From the NCBI RefSeq assembly GCF_000002995.4, contig NW_025062477.1, positions 13,436,696 through 13,500,695 on the forward strand: DNA of 64,000 nt, in the 5' to 3' direction. Shown in pieces: positions 39,458 to 52,525 of this stretch; position 1 is the first letter of the stretch; the number at the start of each line of letters is the position of its first letter. The stretch comes from Brugia malayi. Lineage: Eukaryota; Nematoda; Chromadorea; Rhabditida; Onchocercidae. The translations under genes and the position numbers were made by a program. The notes under the pieces are model-generated. The model saw only the letters and a list, made by a program, of their open reading frames with translations, made no database searches and was not told the origin of the DNA.

Positions 39458-42400
39458 GTAAGCTTTTTTGAAAAGATTCGGCAATTTATAATTTTTGGAT
39501 TTTAGCATAGTTGGAGACACCTTATATCATATTTTTTTTCACGCATGCTTGCTGCAGTTACTTATGTTATCTTTTTTTTTTCTTTTTTTGCTATAATCTA
39601 TCGCTTTTTTTTTTTTCGAAAAGAATTTATATATCGGGTCAATGAGAAATTGAAGAAAAAAACTGTTTTATAAGCCTTGGGTTTTTCCTAATCAGGCTTT
39701 TGGTAGCTTTAATCGTGGTGCATAGACAAATTTTGTCAAATGTCATTGTAAGACACTTAAATGAGCAAGTACCTTATTGTATTTAAAAGTAGCCAGTGTT
39801 TTGAGTACAAAGCAGAATTTGCTTCCATTTGAACCAAAATTCAATCTAATATTTTAAATTTAGAGGGAGCGCTCAAGTGAACTTATTTAAAGCTTATTGT
39901 AATTATTTTCAGACACACTTTTAAACCAAGGAAACTCTGCGTTAATCTGTCGCTTGCTTCATCTATCAGTGTGTTTATGGTTTATTTTATAATAAGTGGA
40001 GGAGAGTTGAAGTATATCATTGTTAAGTGGGGAAATGTGACGGCGCTTTTGGACTATACACCGATTTCACTTTGCTGATTCACTTTTGGGAAGCTATGAC
40101 TTTCTTTTTATCATCTGCTGAATTTTTTTTACAAAATTCAGATTTCAGTATGCTTATGCACACTAGATAACAGTGCTTTTTTGATTTCAGAGCACTGCAG
40201 GAAAATGAAGCTGAATAATAAGAATGTTATAGTTTATACCTATTAAATATCGCTTATTTGCTTTTTTAATAAGATCTGCTAGTAGTATTCGTTTAGCATA
40301 TAATTATTTTTGAAAACTTGCATGGACCACATTGGCACATTTTTGAACTATGCTTGATTCGTTGTACTTGTTTCTAAATTAATTCATTTCCCAGTTTTCA
40401 TTATTTTTCTACGTTTCTTGATTAGTGCACTTTGACTTTTTGTACACAACTTCCATCGACTTTATTGTAGTTGGGTCTTATAATTAACAATGCCATAAAG
40501 GATAAGTGCAACATGTGGTTGCTATTTATAATGCTTCCTCTTGTTCTCAATGTACATTAATCTTTTTTGTTTTATGAATGGAAAGTTTATGAATTAGCTT
40601 GACTAAATTTTATATTTTGTGTTACATTCCAATACTTTTTATAGCAAGCAAAGTCTGTTTTCACAGATATGAAACTGTTTCCTCATATCACTACATGAAC
40701 TTGTGTTGCTTTTTTACATTTTAAATCTCTTTCACCTTTTTTTCTTTCACCATTTATGCATAATCAGTCGTAGTACTTTCTTTCTTTATTGCGTAGGTTG
40801 AATATAGTTTGCAAGGTAAAAGTTTTTAAGAAGTGATTTCGGAGTTTTTTTTTAAGAGGCATTCCAAATATATTTCAAGTAAAGCTTTTGGAGGACAGCG
40901 AAGACACTATTTATGAATAGTCTTTTATATTTTTTTTTCAGTTACTTTTTTTTTACAGATGAAATCTTGATGGATAAAGTTGATGGAACAACAATGAATT
41001 AATCAATTTCAGCTCCTATGCACATGAAATTCATCGTTACCTTCTCTAGCAAGATATCTTTGTTGAGTACTCCTCAACGAAAGGTTTGTTAAGAAATATA
41101 GTTTCATTCAATAGGAAATTTTGAAGAAAAAAACTACTTTAAGTCAGATGTGTCGACATTTTAAATTAAATCTCAAACTCCAGCTTATTTGTGTCTTTTT
41201 GCGGATTTATGATTGCTATTGTTTTATATATTATAAGGAGTGAGAGAGAATGTGCTTGAGGTACAGACTGAAAGGTCTGTGAGAAAAGTCTGAGGTGATC
41301 TTGTTACCGTTTTAAAGATTGCTATGTTTTAAAAATACATGCTAATTAGTCACTGCTAACTAATGTGTAGTTTGAAAAAACTGAAATTTATGCATATATT
41401 CTTGTTGAATAGTTACAGTTTTGTCAAGTGTCTTCCTTGCAATTATTAAATTATTGTTGTCCTGTAATGTATTGTAGATTTGAACACAGTTTGTCCATTC
41501 AAATAATGCAGTGTGGTTGTTTTCATGTTTGGTACAATTGATTACTTTTTATTAGTGTATCTCTGTTTATTTATATTAGCTGATTGAGAATTGTTTTGTC
41601 ATGCAACAATTCGCGACTCTGTTATCTACGAGGTCTACAGGATAAATAGGGCAGACACAGTCGTAGAACTGATAGCTTTTAGGTTTTTTTTTTCGATGTT
41701 TTTTCGTTTTTTTCGATCTTAGTGACTGTAAAGTTGAGACTTTTTAAGTGGATGAAGATGAATGATTGACTATAATGTTAACTTTATGAACTCCAAAAAC
41801 CAATGTAAAAACTAACCGTTTTTCTCCGAATAAGGTTTTTAAAATTTTCAAAATTAATTGATGATGTATTTTCTTCGTCTTATTTATCACTAGCGCACGT
41901 ATATGATGTCGAGAGGTATTGTGAGATTTTAAGAAGTGTAGTGCATAATGTAATATTAACTACAGGAAGTTATGCTGAATAGGCTTTTTTTACAGATGAA
42001 GATATTTCAGTTATTGATCAACAGATCTGATCAAATTATTTCTATACCAAGCCAGTTATTGCTCGGTATGGAATAATAGCAGTACTGAATAACGGTGAAG
42101 ATAGGATAATATCCATGATCCATTGAAATATAAATTTTAATACTGTAACAGCGTCTTAACGTTATTGGTGGAATTTGATTTCAGATTTGCTACAAGTTTT
42201 AATTCAAGAAACGAAGTATGCATTTAAACTGCTCACGCTGCACTGCCTTACCATTTGTTCTTTGCTGCAATTTTCTAAATTTAGGGTTTGGAAATTTGAT
42301 CCTGCAGCTATTAGAAAAACCATTTTTGTAGAATAATCCTTCCATTTTTGTTTTAACATATTGTTGTGTTGATTGGATTATTGATAAACGTACATAGATA

Positions 42401-43060
42401 TCTGATGATTCATTTGAAATACATTTCACAAATATTTCCATCTAAATTGAGATGAATTTGCTGGATAAAAATTGATACAAAGAATCATGTCTTTAAAGCT
42501 ATAGAACACTACTCTTTAATGTATCCTCGCTGAATCACCACAAAAGAATACCAGCAAAATGTATGGAGGATTTGAAGTTGCACTGGCAAATGAAATATCT
42601 TTTTTGGTCATCCTCCAAAAAACATTTCAAACTGTATGAGCAACTTTGGTTGGACAATGAGCAAAATTTATGCTGCTTTCGCTTGAAGATATTCGATAGA
42701 AATAAAGAAAAAATTTTAAAATTGAAATCAATCGGCAAGAGGAGTATTTAATGTCAGAGCCTTTTTTCATTGTCTCAAAATTATTTGTTTGATCATTTGA
42801 AATATGAGTAGATAGTTTAGAAGTGGTTTTGCGAAAGCGTAACTCACAACTCACTCATTAACCTTTTTACTACTTTTTGTCAAACATTCAATCACAGTTT
42901 TGATTAACTCATTGGTTAACAATTAAAGGAGAAGAGTGATCTTGATGCAAGTCTTTGTTAGTGAGAACAGTGTAGAAATCTAGTTTTCTCCCTCTCTCAT
43001 ATATTTCCATTTCTACTGCTGAGTTTTGCCATGAAAGTTTACAAAAGGACAAAGACGGAG
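39458..43060. other. Long AT-rich stretch after PPK-1, candidate last exons and short open frames
   Basis: Probably PPK-1 terminal intron, 3' UTR and intergenic DNA. Two small frames merit mention but not a call: minus 42441-42199 (80 codons, MEIFVKCISNESSDIYVRLS onwards) and plus 42563-42751 (62 codons). No matching family, no defined splice structure. Confidence 0.4.
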
Positions 43061-43748
43061 ATAATTCATACCAATTATTCAACTTAGAAATTGATAATTC
43101 ATACCAATTATTCAACTTAGAAATTGATAATTCATACCAATTATTCAACTTAGAAATTGATAATTCATACCAATTATTCAACTTAGAAATTGATAATTCA
43201 TACCAATTATTCAACTTAGAAATTGATAATTCATACCAATTATTCAACTTAGAAATTGATAATTCATACCAATTATTCAACTTAGAAATTGATAATTCAT
43301 ACCAATTATTCAACTTAGAAATTGATAATTCATACCAATTATTCAACTTAGAAATTGATAATTCATACCAATTATTCAACTTAGAAATTGATAATTCATA
43401 CCAATTATTCAACTTAGAAATTGATAATTCATACCAATTATTCAACTTAGAAATTGATAATTCATACCAATTATTCAACTTAGAAATTGATAATTCATAC
43501 CAATTATTCAACTTAGAAATTGATAATTCATACCAATTATTCAACTTAGAAATTGATAATTCATACCAATTATTCAACTTAGAAATTGATAATTCATACC
43601 AATTATTCAACTTAGAAATTGATAATTCATACCAATTATTCAACTTAGAAATTAACATTTCAAGCAGTTTACATTTCAACTTAGCAGGCTTTTTTGCTTT
43701 CACCGACAGCTCGTAACAAATCAAATAAAAAAAAAAAAAAAAAATCAA
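42909..43748 (-). other. Open frame of 279 codons running through the minisatellite
   Basis: The frame begins without ATG in a poly-T stretch, encodes VKAKKPAKLKCKLLEML, then 18 copies of ISKLNNWYELS, then about 50 non-repeated residues (including SWQNSAVEMEIYERGRKLDF) and a stop. The repeat explains most of the openness. The non-repeat flank remaining open for about 50 codons is mild evidence for coding. An acceptor could lie in the T-rich stretch at its start. It is most likely non-coding DNA carrying a repeat; a rapidly evolving repeat protein is the alternative. Confidence 0.25.
43061..43653. repeat. 33-bp minisatellite, 18 perfect copies
   Basis: The unit reads ATAATTCATACCAATTATTC followed by AACTTAGAAATTG. 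I can see no mismatch across the array. The period is a multiple of three, so the minus strand stays open throughout, repeating the 11-residue unit ISKLNNWYELS. Confidence 0.97.
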
Positions 43749-43921
43749 AATTAGTAGTGTTTGAAGTTCTATATTAGAAACTGTAAAGGTTTCATTTATG
43801 TGTTATGGAGGTGACATTTAGATAAGTAGTTTTTAATTTTAAATGTACTTTCGATTTGCAGCATACTGTTACCTTGGGAATTTGTGAAGGTAAAACTGGA
43901 TGGGTGTGTGGACTTTTTAAA

Positions 43922-46813
43922 ATGACGTCATTTCAGGCTAGGGAATGCACAGGATTGATTGCAAAATCAATACAGCCTCTGGGCCTAGCAGAGAGGATTC
44001 AAGAGGATGAAACAAAGGCCTCTTCTGTCTTGTTGGGCCTCTCTTGTGGTTGTGGGATGGTCGTAGTCAAGCCGTCAACTGCTTTCTACTTTTCTTCCAG
44101 TAAGTTACTTTTTTGAAAAGGAAAGAATACTTAACAAATCAGGTATTTAAAAATACAAAACATGGAAACATATTCTGTTATACTAATATCATTTTGATAT
44201 TAGTATAAAATTACAATTTATAATTTCTACTCAACAGTTGAAAGATACAAACAACTCTCTCATTATCTATCATTCAATCATATGTCACAGAAGTGTTTTA
44301 AGATTACAGTAACTAATGAACATGTAAGAGACAGGGATGTTTGAACCCGTCTAACTTATCATGAATTTTATGCACTTCCAAGAAAAATATTCATCTAAAT
44401 CTCAATTAAGACTTCACAAAGTGGAAAGAATATTCTCTTTTGGCAATTTTCAATTTTGTTTGCTTTATCGAATTTACAAATTTGGGTAAAGAAAATGGAT
44501 AAGAACAGACAAAGAAAAGACAATTCTTTTTCGTCTTACTGAATAAAGATTACGAACGCTATCAAAAACTATGAATAATATGATAAAAGATGAATAAAAA
44601 ATTATAAATAACATATTAAATAGTGAAAAAAGTGATTAATTTCCATTCATATTTAATTGCACAACGCTTATTGATTTATCCATCAAATTGTTAAGCTTAA
44701 TATAACAATAGTGATCTCTCATTTTTCTTCACCAATATACTTATTATAGATGTGATTCTGTATTTAATAATCGGTGGAGCTGGCTTTGTATACTTAGCAA
44801 TTTTGTCGGTATGCATCCTTCGACGGCAACGATACGCAAGTTTTAAGAGACGTAATGTTTTAATTGAACAGCGCATTGCTGTTGCCTTAAAATATGAGAG
44901 TGAAAAGAGTCCGAGAGGTCTGAAAAACTCGCCGTCATCGCTCTCGTCACCGTTTTCCTCTGATAGCTCGATATCTAGTCCTGTCATACCAACAACTCAA
45001 TCATCCATTATTCCATCACAGCCGTTGAGTCGTTTGTCTTCTTCTGAACTGGGACCAGATCGAGGATTTATCAACTTCACCCTTCATTATACCATTGAGA
45101 ATTCAACATTACAGGTAAATAGCTGAGACTAGTATGATTTATGGCCTAGTGCAGGACAAACATATTGACTGGCCATTTGTTCTCAGTTATAGAGAACTGA
45201 AGATCACTAGGCGTCAAACATAAATAAATGTCTTTAAACTTCATTAATGAGATGATGCACTTGAGAAAATATTGGTTGAAGAATGTCTCTATATTTTCCA
45301 ATATATTCTATTAAATGAGTCTTATTCAAGTAATTCAAGCTGCTTACAGGTTAATATAATATGTTGTCGGGATTTACCAGAATTAGTAGTGGCATCCGGT
45401 GGTCAGTGTCTTCTAGAACCATATGTCAAACTTCAGTTATTACCCGAGAAAGAACATCATGTTAAGACTCGTCTTGTTCGTGCATCCAGAAATCCGCAGT
45501 ATGATGAAACATTTTCCATGTATGGGTTGGATGCATTACAACTCGCTACAACCAGTATACATTTTGCGGTAAGGAAGACTTTCATTAATTTAAAAACATT
45601 AAGGTTAGTGTTACGAAACAATCAGTAGGCTTTACTTTTTCTTGGAATTGATCATTTTTCATGAATAGCTGTTTTACTGGCTTGCTTTGATTTACTTGCC
45701 ATCTTTATGACAAACACTTTTCCTCCATACTTTTTCCAAATTTATGACACATTTTAGGTGATTGCATTTGATCGTTACAGTCGAGATACACTGTTAGGTG
45801 AAGCAGTATATTCACTAAAAGATGCAAATTTGTTGAACAGTGAGATTATCACCGTAGAATTGAAACTAGAAGGTCGTGGAAAAGACGCAAATAATGATAA
45901 TCGGGGACAAGTACTGTTGTCATTGTGCTATCAGCCAACTACACATAGAATTACGGTTGTATTGCTTAAAGTAAAAGGTTTGCCAAAATTGGATGTCAGT
46001 GGAATGGCTGGTAAGCTCAGTTCTTAAACAATTTTTTTGATAGTTTATTTATTCAGGTTACTTTTTACTTATTCATATATCCACTTATTTCTTGACTATT
46101 ATCAATTTTTGAAGACTGGCAATATTCCTTCTTCTAACATATTGCATATTATACCATAAATTTACGTAATTCGAAATATTCCTTACTATTTCTTAATCCT
46201 CGAATCATTTGCTATCTAGTTCACTTTTAGCTTCATAACATTTATTTAAAATTTCTTACCTTCTTTATTTAAATTTCAGACCCATACGTTAAAATTTATT
46301 TACTGTATAAAGAGCAGCGAATTTCTAAGAGGAAAAGTCATGTAAAAAAATGTACGCTATCACCGGTTTACAATGAATCGTTTGTTTTCGAGTTCCCGTC
46401 TAGCGAAGAACAAGATTTGGATAATATTAAATTTGAAATTGTGGTTATGGACTGGGATCGTCTGACAAAAAACGAGGTATCTTAAACTCTGTTTCGACAG
46501 TGTGACTCAAATTACTGATGAAAGAATGCATAATTTCAAGGTGTAGATTGTTGATAGCTTTGGATTCTTCTACTTTTTAATATCAGATTACAGTGTATAT
46601 TATTTATAAATCAATAAATCCTGCATATGAAACAAACATGTCTTTAATCTTTTTCTTTTTGTAATTGAAGTTAGATCAAACTACATGTTTGATTTGAGAC
46701 TTTCTTTTCAGGTGATGGGTAAATGTTTTATTGGACCCAATGATAAGCACTGGCTTCAGGTACGGAGTAATCCACGACGACAGATTGCTGAATGGCATCA
46801 GTTGTCGGTATGA
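43922..46813 (+). CDS. snt-4: Synaptotagmin, 4/11-like
   Basis: Exons 43922-44099, 44750-45114, 45350-45568, 45758-46010, 46280-46476, 46712-46813, in phase, 437 residues from the chosen ATG. The frame is open back to the acceptor at 43861, so a longer N-terminus from an upstream exon is possible. Order: short N-terminal part, membrane span ([20 protein letters not shown]) followed by RRQR, a Ser-rich linker, C2A ([20 protein letters not shown] to [12 protein letters not shown]) and C2B ([52 protein letters not shown], ending [12 protein letters not shown]). Synaptotagmins regulate vesicle fusion. C2A lacks most calcium-binding Asp residues, whereas C2B keeps them, as in the Syt4/11 branch. 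The symbol is by family. Confidence 0.88.
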
Positions 46814-47927
46814 AATGCAAACTGGGAAATTTAGGAAAAAATGTGTATTATATTTCCGTGATTATTATTACTCCTAACATTTCAAATGAAACAAATATAT
46901 TCAACGACCGCTGCTGTATTTGATGGAAAAACAATCAATGGTCACTGTAATTTAATGTGATTCCAAAATCTCCGAGCATATATGCACCTGCTGTTAATAA
47001 ATATGGTAAGAGCACAGCGGCTATTATGGCAATTTTAAAATCTGCAATTCATTTTTAAATCCAAAGCAAACATAAGAAAATAACGAAATATCTTAAAAGG
47101 AAATTGTTCTTAAGGCATATGATACTATAAATGATTTTTAATACTTGGGTAGGACTGTTAACACGAATTGGATGGTGAACATTAAACTAATATTGGGTCA
47201 ATGATAAACTGTTTTAAACATAACCTACTGTTCGTATAAATTTATATCCTTAATCTTATCTGAGTATATATGCACGTACATTTATGGTTTCATGAATCAT
47301 GACAACGAGTTGTCTGTAATCAAAATGAGGAGTCACTCTTATTATTTATCGAACTACTGGTAAATCTTTTTATCAGAATGATTGATTTAAAAATTAAATA
47401 ATGAAAATATTTTCCATAAAAATTTTCAAAGTCATTTTAAAGCTAGGAAATTAAACCGTTTCTGACACTAATTTTTTTCAGAACCAAATTCCAAAAATAA
47501 AGGTGACCATGTTTGCCATCAGTCCGCATCTTTTTCTCTGTGTACAAAGAGTCATCACAGTTACATCAATAGTAGGGAAGCTATAATTTTCTTTCCTTAT
47601 TTCGCAGCTTAAATTGTTCGGTTTAAATGCTGTAATAGATAAGAAAACGCTCAATTATCTTCACTAATGGATTACCTAGAAGCTACTTATCTACAGTGTT
47701 TTGCTTCGAATGAATTTCTTTCGAAAAATGCAATGCAAAGTGAAAAACTGCTTTAGTTTGGTCCCCTGAGACCGGACACTCTGACACATTATGTAAGGCA
47801 AAAAAATATTACTTTTCTACTCGGTCAAACTGCAGGACCATTAAATCGCAAGTCAGAATGAATTTCGAAATAATAAAACGCAACATTTCAATGCACTAAT
47901 TTCAAAACTTCTTAATACTCATAATTA
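46814..47927. other. Convergent 3' region of synaptotagmin and ketoacyl synthase genes
   Basis: About 1.1 kb of AT-rich DNA holding both 3' UTRs. No other gene seen. Confidence 0.6.
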
Positions 47928-50085
47928 CTAGTAAGAATTTTCCACTGATGATAGGCACAAAGTAGCATGTGACCCACCAAAACCAAAAGAGTTCACCAAG
48001 GCCACTCGTTCCTTATCCCACCTTTCTGATTTTTTAAGGAAGTGTAAATTTTCTTTGATATCGCTTTCTTCCAGTTTAGCATTTCCCACTAATTTTCCTT
48101 CTTCAATACACATTGCTGTGATAGCGGTTTCAATAGCACCAGCTGCGGCGAGAGTGTGACCTATATGACCTGTAATGTGCAAATTCAGTCGACAGAACAG
48201 TGAAATTTACCACTATAAAACTCTTTAAAATTCATTTCAGAGATAATGGAAATGTTTATGAAATACATTTACGAAATTTGTTTCCATCTTGTCTTGATAT
48301 TTTAAAGTAACATTTAAAGGTTTCATATCTGCAGTAAATCTATGCATATAAATTCAGTGAAGTTCAATAATAAGAAGTGTAACCAATCTTTAATTGACGA
48401 AACTGAAACGCCAGGTAAAAGACGAGCAATAGCTCGTGATTCGGAATGATCACCAAGTACTGTTGAAGTTGCGTGGGCATTCACGTAAGTAACTTGCTCT
48501 GAATTGATACATGAGTCAGCCAAGCATCGTTCCATACTTAGGAAAGCTCCGATCCCATCTTCTGATGGGGTCGTTAGATGATAAGCATCGCTCGCGACAC
48601 CTTGAACGTTAAAAAATCAGCAGGTCTCATATCTTCTCACATGTTGGTCAACATATGACGTTTTTCCAGATGAATCTCATTTTGATTATGAATGATTTCA
48701 AGAGGTTCATTATCATAGCAAAATGTAAATCACGGTTGTTCAAAAGGTTGTTGCAATGCAATTTAATCCTTAATTTATTAACTAAAAAATAGCTCACCGT
48801 ATCCTATAATTTCAGCATAGATATTCGCTTTCCGTTTAAATGCTTCTTCCATTTCTTCCAAAACCAAAATTGCAGCACCTTCACTCAACACGAATCCATC
48901 ACGCCGTTTGTCAAATGGCCGTGAACAAGTCATAGTTAATGCTCTAAATTTTAGCAAAAACACCAAAATCCACTTAACAAATTTATTTCGAAACAGGAAA
49001 GAAAGCAGTACTGCTATAAGACCACAATTAAAGATCTCAGTAAAGAAAAAACAGCACGAAAATATGAAAAAAGATGACATGTTTTCAAGCACTTGCATAT
49101 GAGTATATATATGCACTACTATATATATGCAACAAACATCGGCGCAAGGGGAGAATTTGAATAGGTTAATCAGATATAGTCAATAGAGTAAAATGGAAAC
49201 CTCATCTGACTGAATCCTGTTATTGCTATATTATTGATGCATGCTTCGGTAGAACCTGCAAGCATGCGTTTTGCTCGACCCATCCTAATGAATGTGGCTG
49301 AATCACCAACACTATGCAAACCTGTTGCGCACGCAGTACAGGAGCTTAATTGCGGTCCACGCATACCAAATCTGTAAATGAATGTTATGAATGTTTTTTT
49401 GCACAAGGTAAAATAATGAGCCATTTCCACGAGAGTTATAAGTTACTGAAGTCAAAGAATCAAATTTAATAGTATTGTTTTAGAAAAAACAATTTCATGA
49501 ACCTACTTGATACTTACATGCCCTGCTGGCATGTTGGTCAGTATACGTGGTATAAAAAAAGGTGTTACTCGACGTCCTTTATCTTCTGCAATTTGTTTAC
49601 CAACTTCATAAATTACCTCCAGATCAGCTATCCCCATCCCAATATTAACACCAGTTTCTTCCATGTGATATCCCTTTAAACCAGCATCTTTCACCGCCTC
49701 TTCTGCTGCAACTATCGCTATCACACTACCTAGAATAAAGTAAATCGTTTGTAAAATTAACATAAAGCAGATAAGAAATTCTAAGCCACAACCGGCTAAA
49801 AATGAGTTCTAACCAACAATTTTTGAAAATGCATGACCTCACTATACGGACCAGTGGGAAATACCAATAAGAATTACCTCTGCTCATTTGTTTCAACTCT
49901 CGAGGAGTCCACAGACTCAAGTCAAGACCATATTTCCCACATTCCGGAATTCGTCCCACAATTATTCTAAGCTTTTCATCACTTCGAAGTGCAACATTGT
50001 TAGCTAATAAATTGTCAAAGAGAAGTCTTTTACCAACACCAAATGGACTTACAATACCTATACCTGTTATCACAACTCGTTTCAT
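47928..50085 (-). CDS. Beta-ketoacyl-ACP synthase, mitochondrial type (OXSM/FabF)
   Basis: Exons 50085-49878, 49729-49507, 49371-49201, 48943-48798, 48600-48388, 48169-47928 give 400 residues if exon 5 ends at 48388. It condenses malonyl-ACP with an acyl-ACP in type II fatty-acid synthesis (lipoate precursor supply). Motifs: [15 protein letters not shown] at the start, active-site Cys in [10 protein letters not shown], His in [13 protein letters not shown], second His in [12 protein letters not shown], and the Gly loop [14 protein letters not shown]. From this ATG there is no mitochondrial presequence; an acceptor five bases upstream (TTTCAG) means either trans-splicing or a missing 5' exon. 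The junction of exons 5 and 6 lacks a GT donor in the right phase (see findings). Confidence 0.9.
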
Positions 50086-50576
50086 CAAATCTGAAAGTAT
50101 TGTGAGAGTACAACTCAAGTATTTCAATCCCAATCCAAGCGTAATGATGCTTACAAAAATACGTCCACAAAATGTATTAATGAGTACTAACATTATAAAA
50201 ACCGTAATATGCAATAGTAAACTACATCATGTGCAGTGCACATTTTATAATTCAAGTTCAAAGTATTTCCCAAATAGATTCCTTAAATTTTAAACTCTTT
50301 GATTCGTTTCGGTTTAAAATAAACCCATGAAATTCAAGTAAAGCTAACCTATATTTGAATTAAGCACTTTGTCTGCTCATAAAAATTAGAAATGAACAGA
50401 ATGAAAATTTTATGCCACATCTTACAACATCGCAAAAATAAAAAACAAATTAAACGCGACAGACAACATGTCCCTGATCAGAATCGGAAACGCAGTTCCC
50501 TAACTTTTCTTTCAATAACGACTTTTAATGAAAAATTCATATTCATTTCCAGTGTTTGCGTAAAATATCTTAATCG
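50086..50576. other. Intercistronic spacer, NUBP1 to ketoacyl synthase
   Basis: About 490 bases. It includes the NUBP1 3' UTR and a splice acceptor just upstream of the ketoacyl synthase ATG. No gene seen. Confidence 0.6.
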
Positions 50577-52525
50577 TCATTTAGAGATGAGTTGCGCAAG
50601 TTTTTCAAATTCTTTAGCTAGAGCAGAATTGTGATATTTTTCAAAGTAATCCTCTCCTGAATCAGCACACTTAGCCATGTGGCTATCGAAAGGTAATAAA
50701 GCAAGTAAAGGGACTGATAATTCATTGCACATCATTTCTGCACCACCAGTTGTGCGTGGAAAAAGTTGTGAAACGTTCGAACAACAGGGACAAATGAATG
50801 AAGACATGTTTTCGACTATTCCCAATATATTAATTTTTGTTCTCCGACAGAAATTAATCTAAAAAATGAAAAAATATGGTTTCAAATAATCGCAAACATA
50901 CAAACATGTCGAATAAATTTTGTGCAGAAAATATAATATCAAAGATAAGGAAAACACAAACTTCTTTGCGGACATCAAGTAATGATATTTCTTGAGGTGT
51001 GGTTACTATAATCGCACCATCTACAGAACCTGCTTGTAGAAGAAATTGAACAATGGAGATATGCTCGTCCGAGGTGCCGGGAGGTGTATCGATCAACAAG
51101 TAATCCAAAGTTCCCCAGTCTACATCCTAAATTTAAATATCATGACACGGCGGTACTCGTTTCCTGTCCAGTGAAAGAAAATATTTTGTTCTGAATATAA
51201 ACTTTTCACGAAGGAATGAACATACTTCATGATCAGATTAATTACATTTGAAAAAAAAAAGCCTTATTGTTTTTGGAATCATACATCATTAACTCCAGAA
51301 AAAATCACGACAAGACTGACTTTTCATTGTCCTAAAATTCTGAAAAATCAAAACTAGATATGCAAACCTAAGGTACACATTTCTCTTCTATGCTGAATTG
51401 ACTTTTTTCTAAACTGAAGTTTCCTAAATCTGAATTGAGTGATGATACTGCACCATAAAGAATAATTTTTAGATGAAGACATGAACAAGAAGTTAACCTT
51501 TAAAAATTGCTTTATCAAAGCATTTTTCCGCGCTCCTCGCCAAATAACTGCTTCGGATCTATTTTGCAATAAGAATGCAATGCTCATTACTATAAGATTA
51601 TCTTTTACAACAATAGGACACCAACCATCACCACTCTCATGAACGCTTTCTTGTTCAACGCCCAGCATCCGCGCTTGTGATGGTCCGCAAATGTCTATAT
51701 CCAAAAGTCCAACCTTGAGAGATTTGAAGTTTAAATTATTGAAAGTATAAAAATATAAACCACATGCGATGTTCTACAACGATTACGTTTGATTTTTTGA
51801 ACTTCCTCTACAGACAAAAATAAGTGCAAACATCAAGACCTACTTATTAAAGTACTTTGATAACAACAACTGTCTGCATCGGCACAAACCAACATCAAAA
51901 AAAAAAAAAAAAAAAGAAAAAAAAGTTGATTTCATTTTAAGATTACACTGCTACCTGTATTTTATCGTTCACTGCCAGAGCTCTAGCCAAATTAGCAGCT
52001 ACAGCACTTTTTCCAACACCACCCTTTCCAGAAAGTATTAGGATCTTGTGTCTAACATTTTTTAAACGATCTGTAACTGCCAAAAGATCACTATCTGGTC
52101 TTCTTATTTCACCAGACGCACACAGTGTCTGGTTCGGACAGCCAGTACAAGAAAAAGCCTGCAACTCTCACAAATAATTGCAAATAAATTATTAGAAATT
52201 TCAAAATTATGTTCCATATGAGACTGCTAAGCAGCGAAAATTTATTTATAGAAATTAGGCTTATTATCTGAAAAAAAAGTTCAATTGGTCGAAATTTGGA
52301 GAATTTTCATCAAATTAACTGGAGAAAAGAAACGAGTAATGAAATAATGTGAATATAAGAATGTCAACATGCTAACATTAAAAAAAAAAAAAAGTGAAGC
52401 AAGGAAGTCACTGTGTATCCTATTGAAAAGCTAAAGAATGAAGCAAAACCATGAATCACCTTCCCTGCATCTGCGGATGTTGCGCCGGGGCAATCTTCGT
52501 TCGCATTTTCAGGGACATCATTCAT
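50577..52525 (-). CDS. Cytosolic Fe-S cluster assembly factor NUBP1
   Basis: Exons 52525-52460, 52158-51955, 51713-51498, 51126-50962, 50858-50577, phase 0 throughout, 310 residues (human 320). It is a Mrp/NBP35-type P-loop ATPase that scaffolds 4Fe-4S clusters for cytosolic and nuclear proteins. Visible: N-terminal four-Cys cluster (EDCPGA, then [15 protein letters not shown]), Walker [50 protein letters not shown] and the C-terminal CxxC in FICPCC, which bridges the dimer cluster. The terminal CxxC and the N-terminal Cys set together identify NUBP1 rather than NUBP2. It sits between ERCC1 and ketoacyl synthase on the same strand with short gaps. Confidence 0.95.

Noticed and set aside
42199..42860. 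Possible transposon remnant
   Set aside because: No terminal repeats, target-site duplication or recognisable transposase or reverse-transcriptase motif could be seen.
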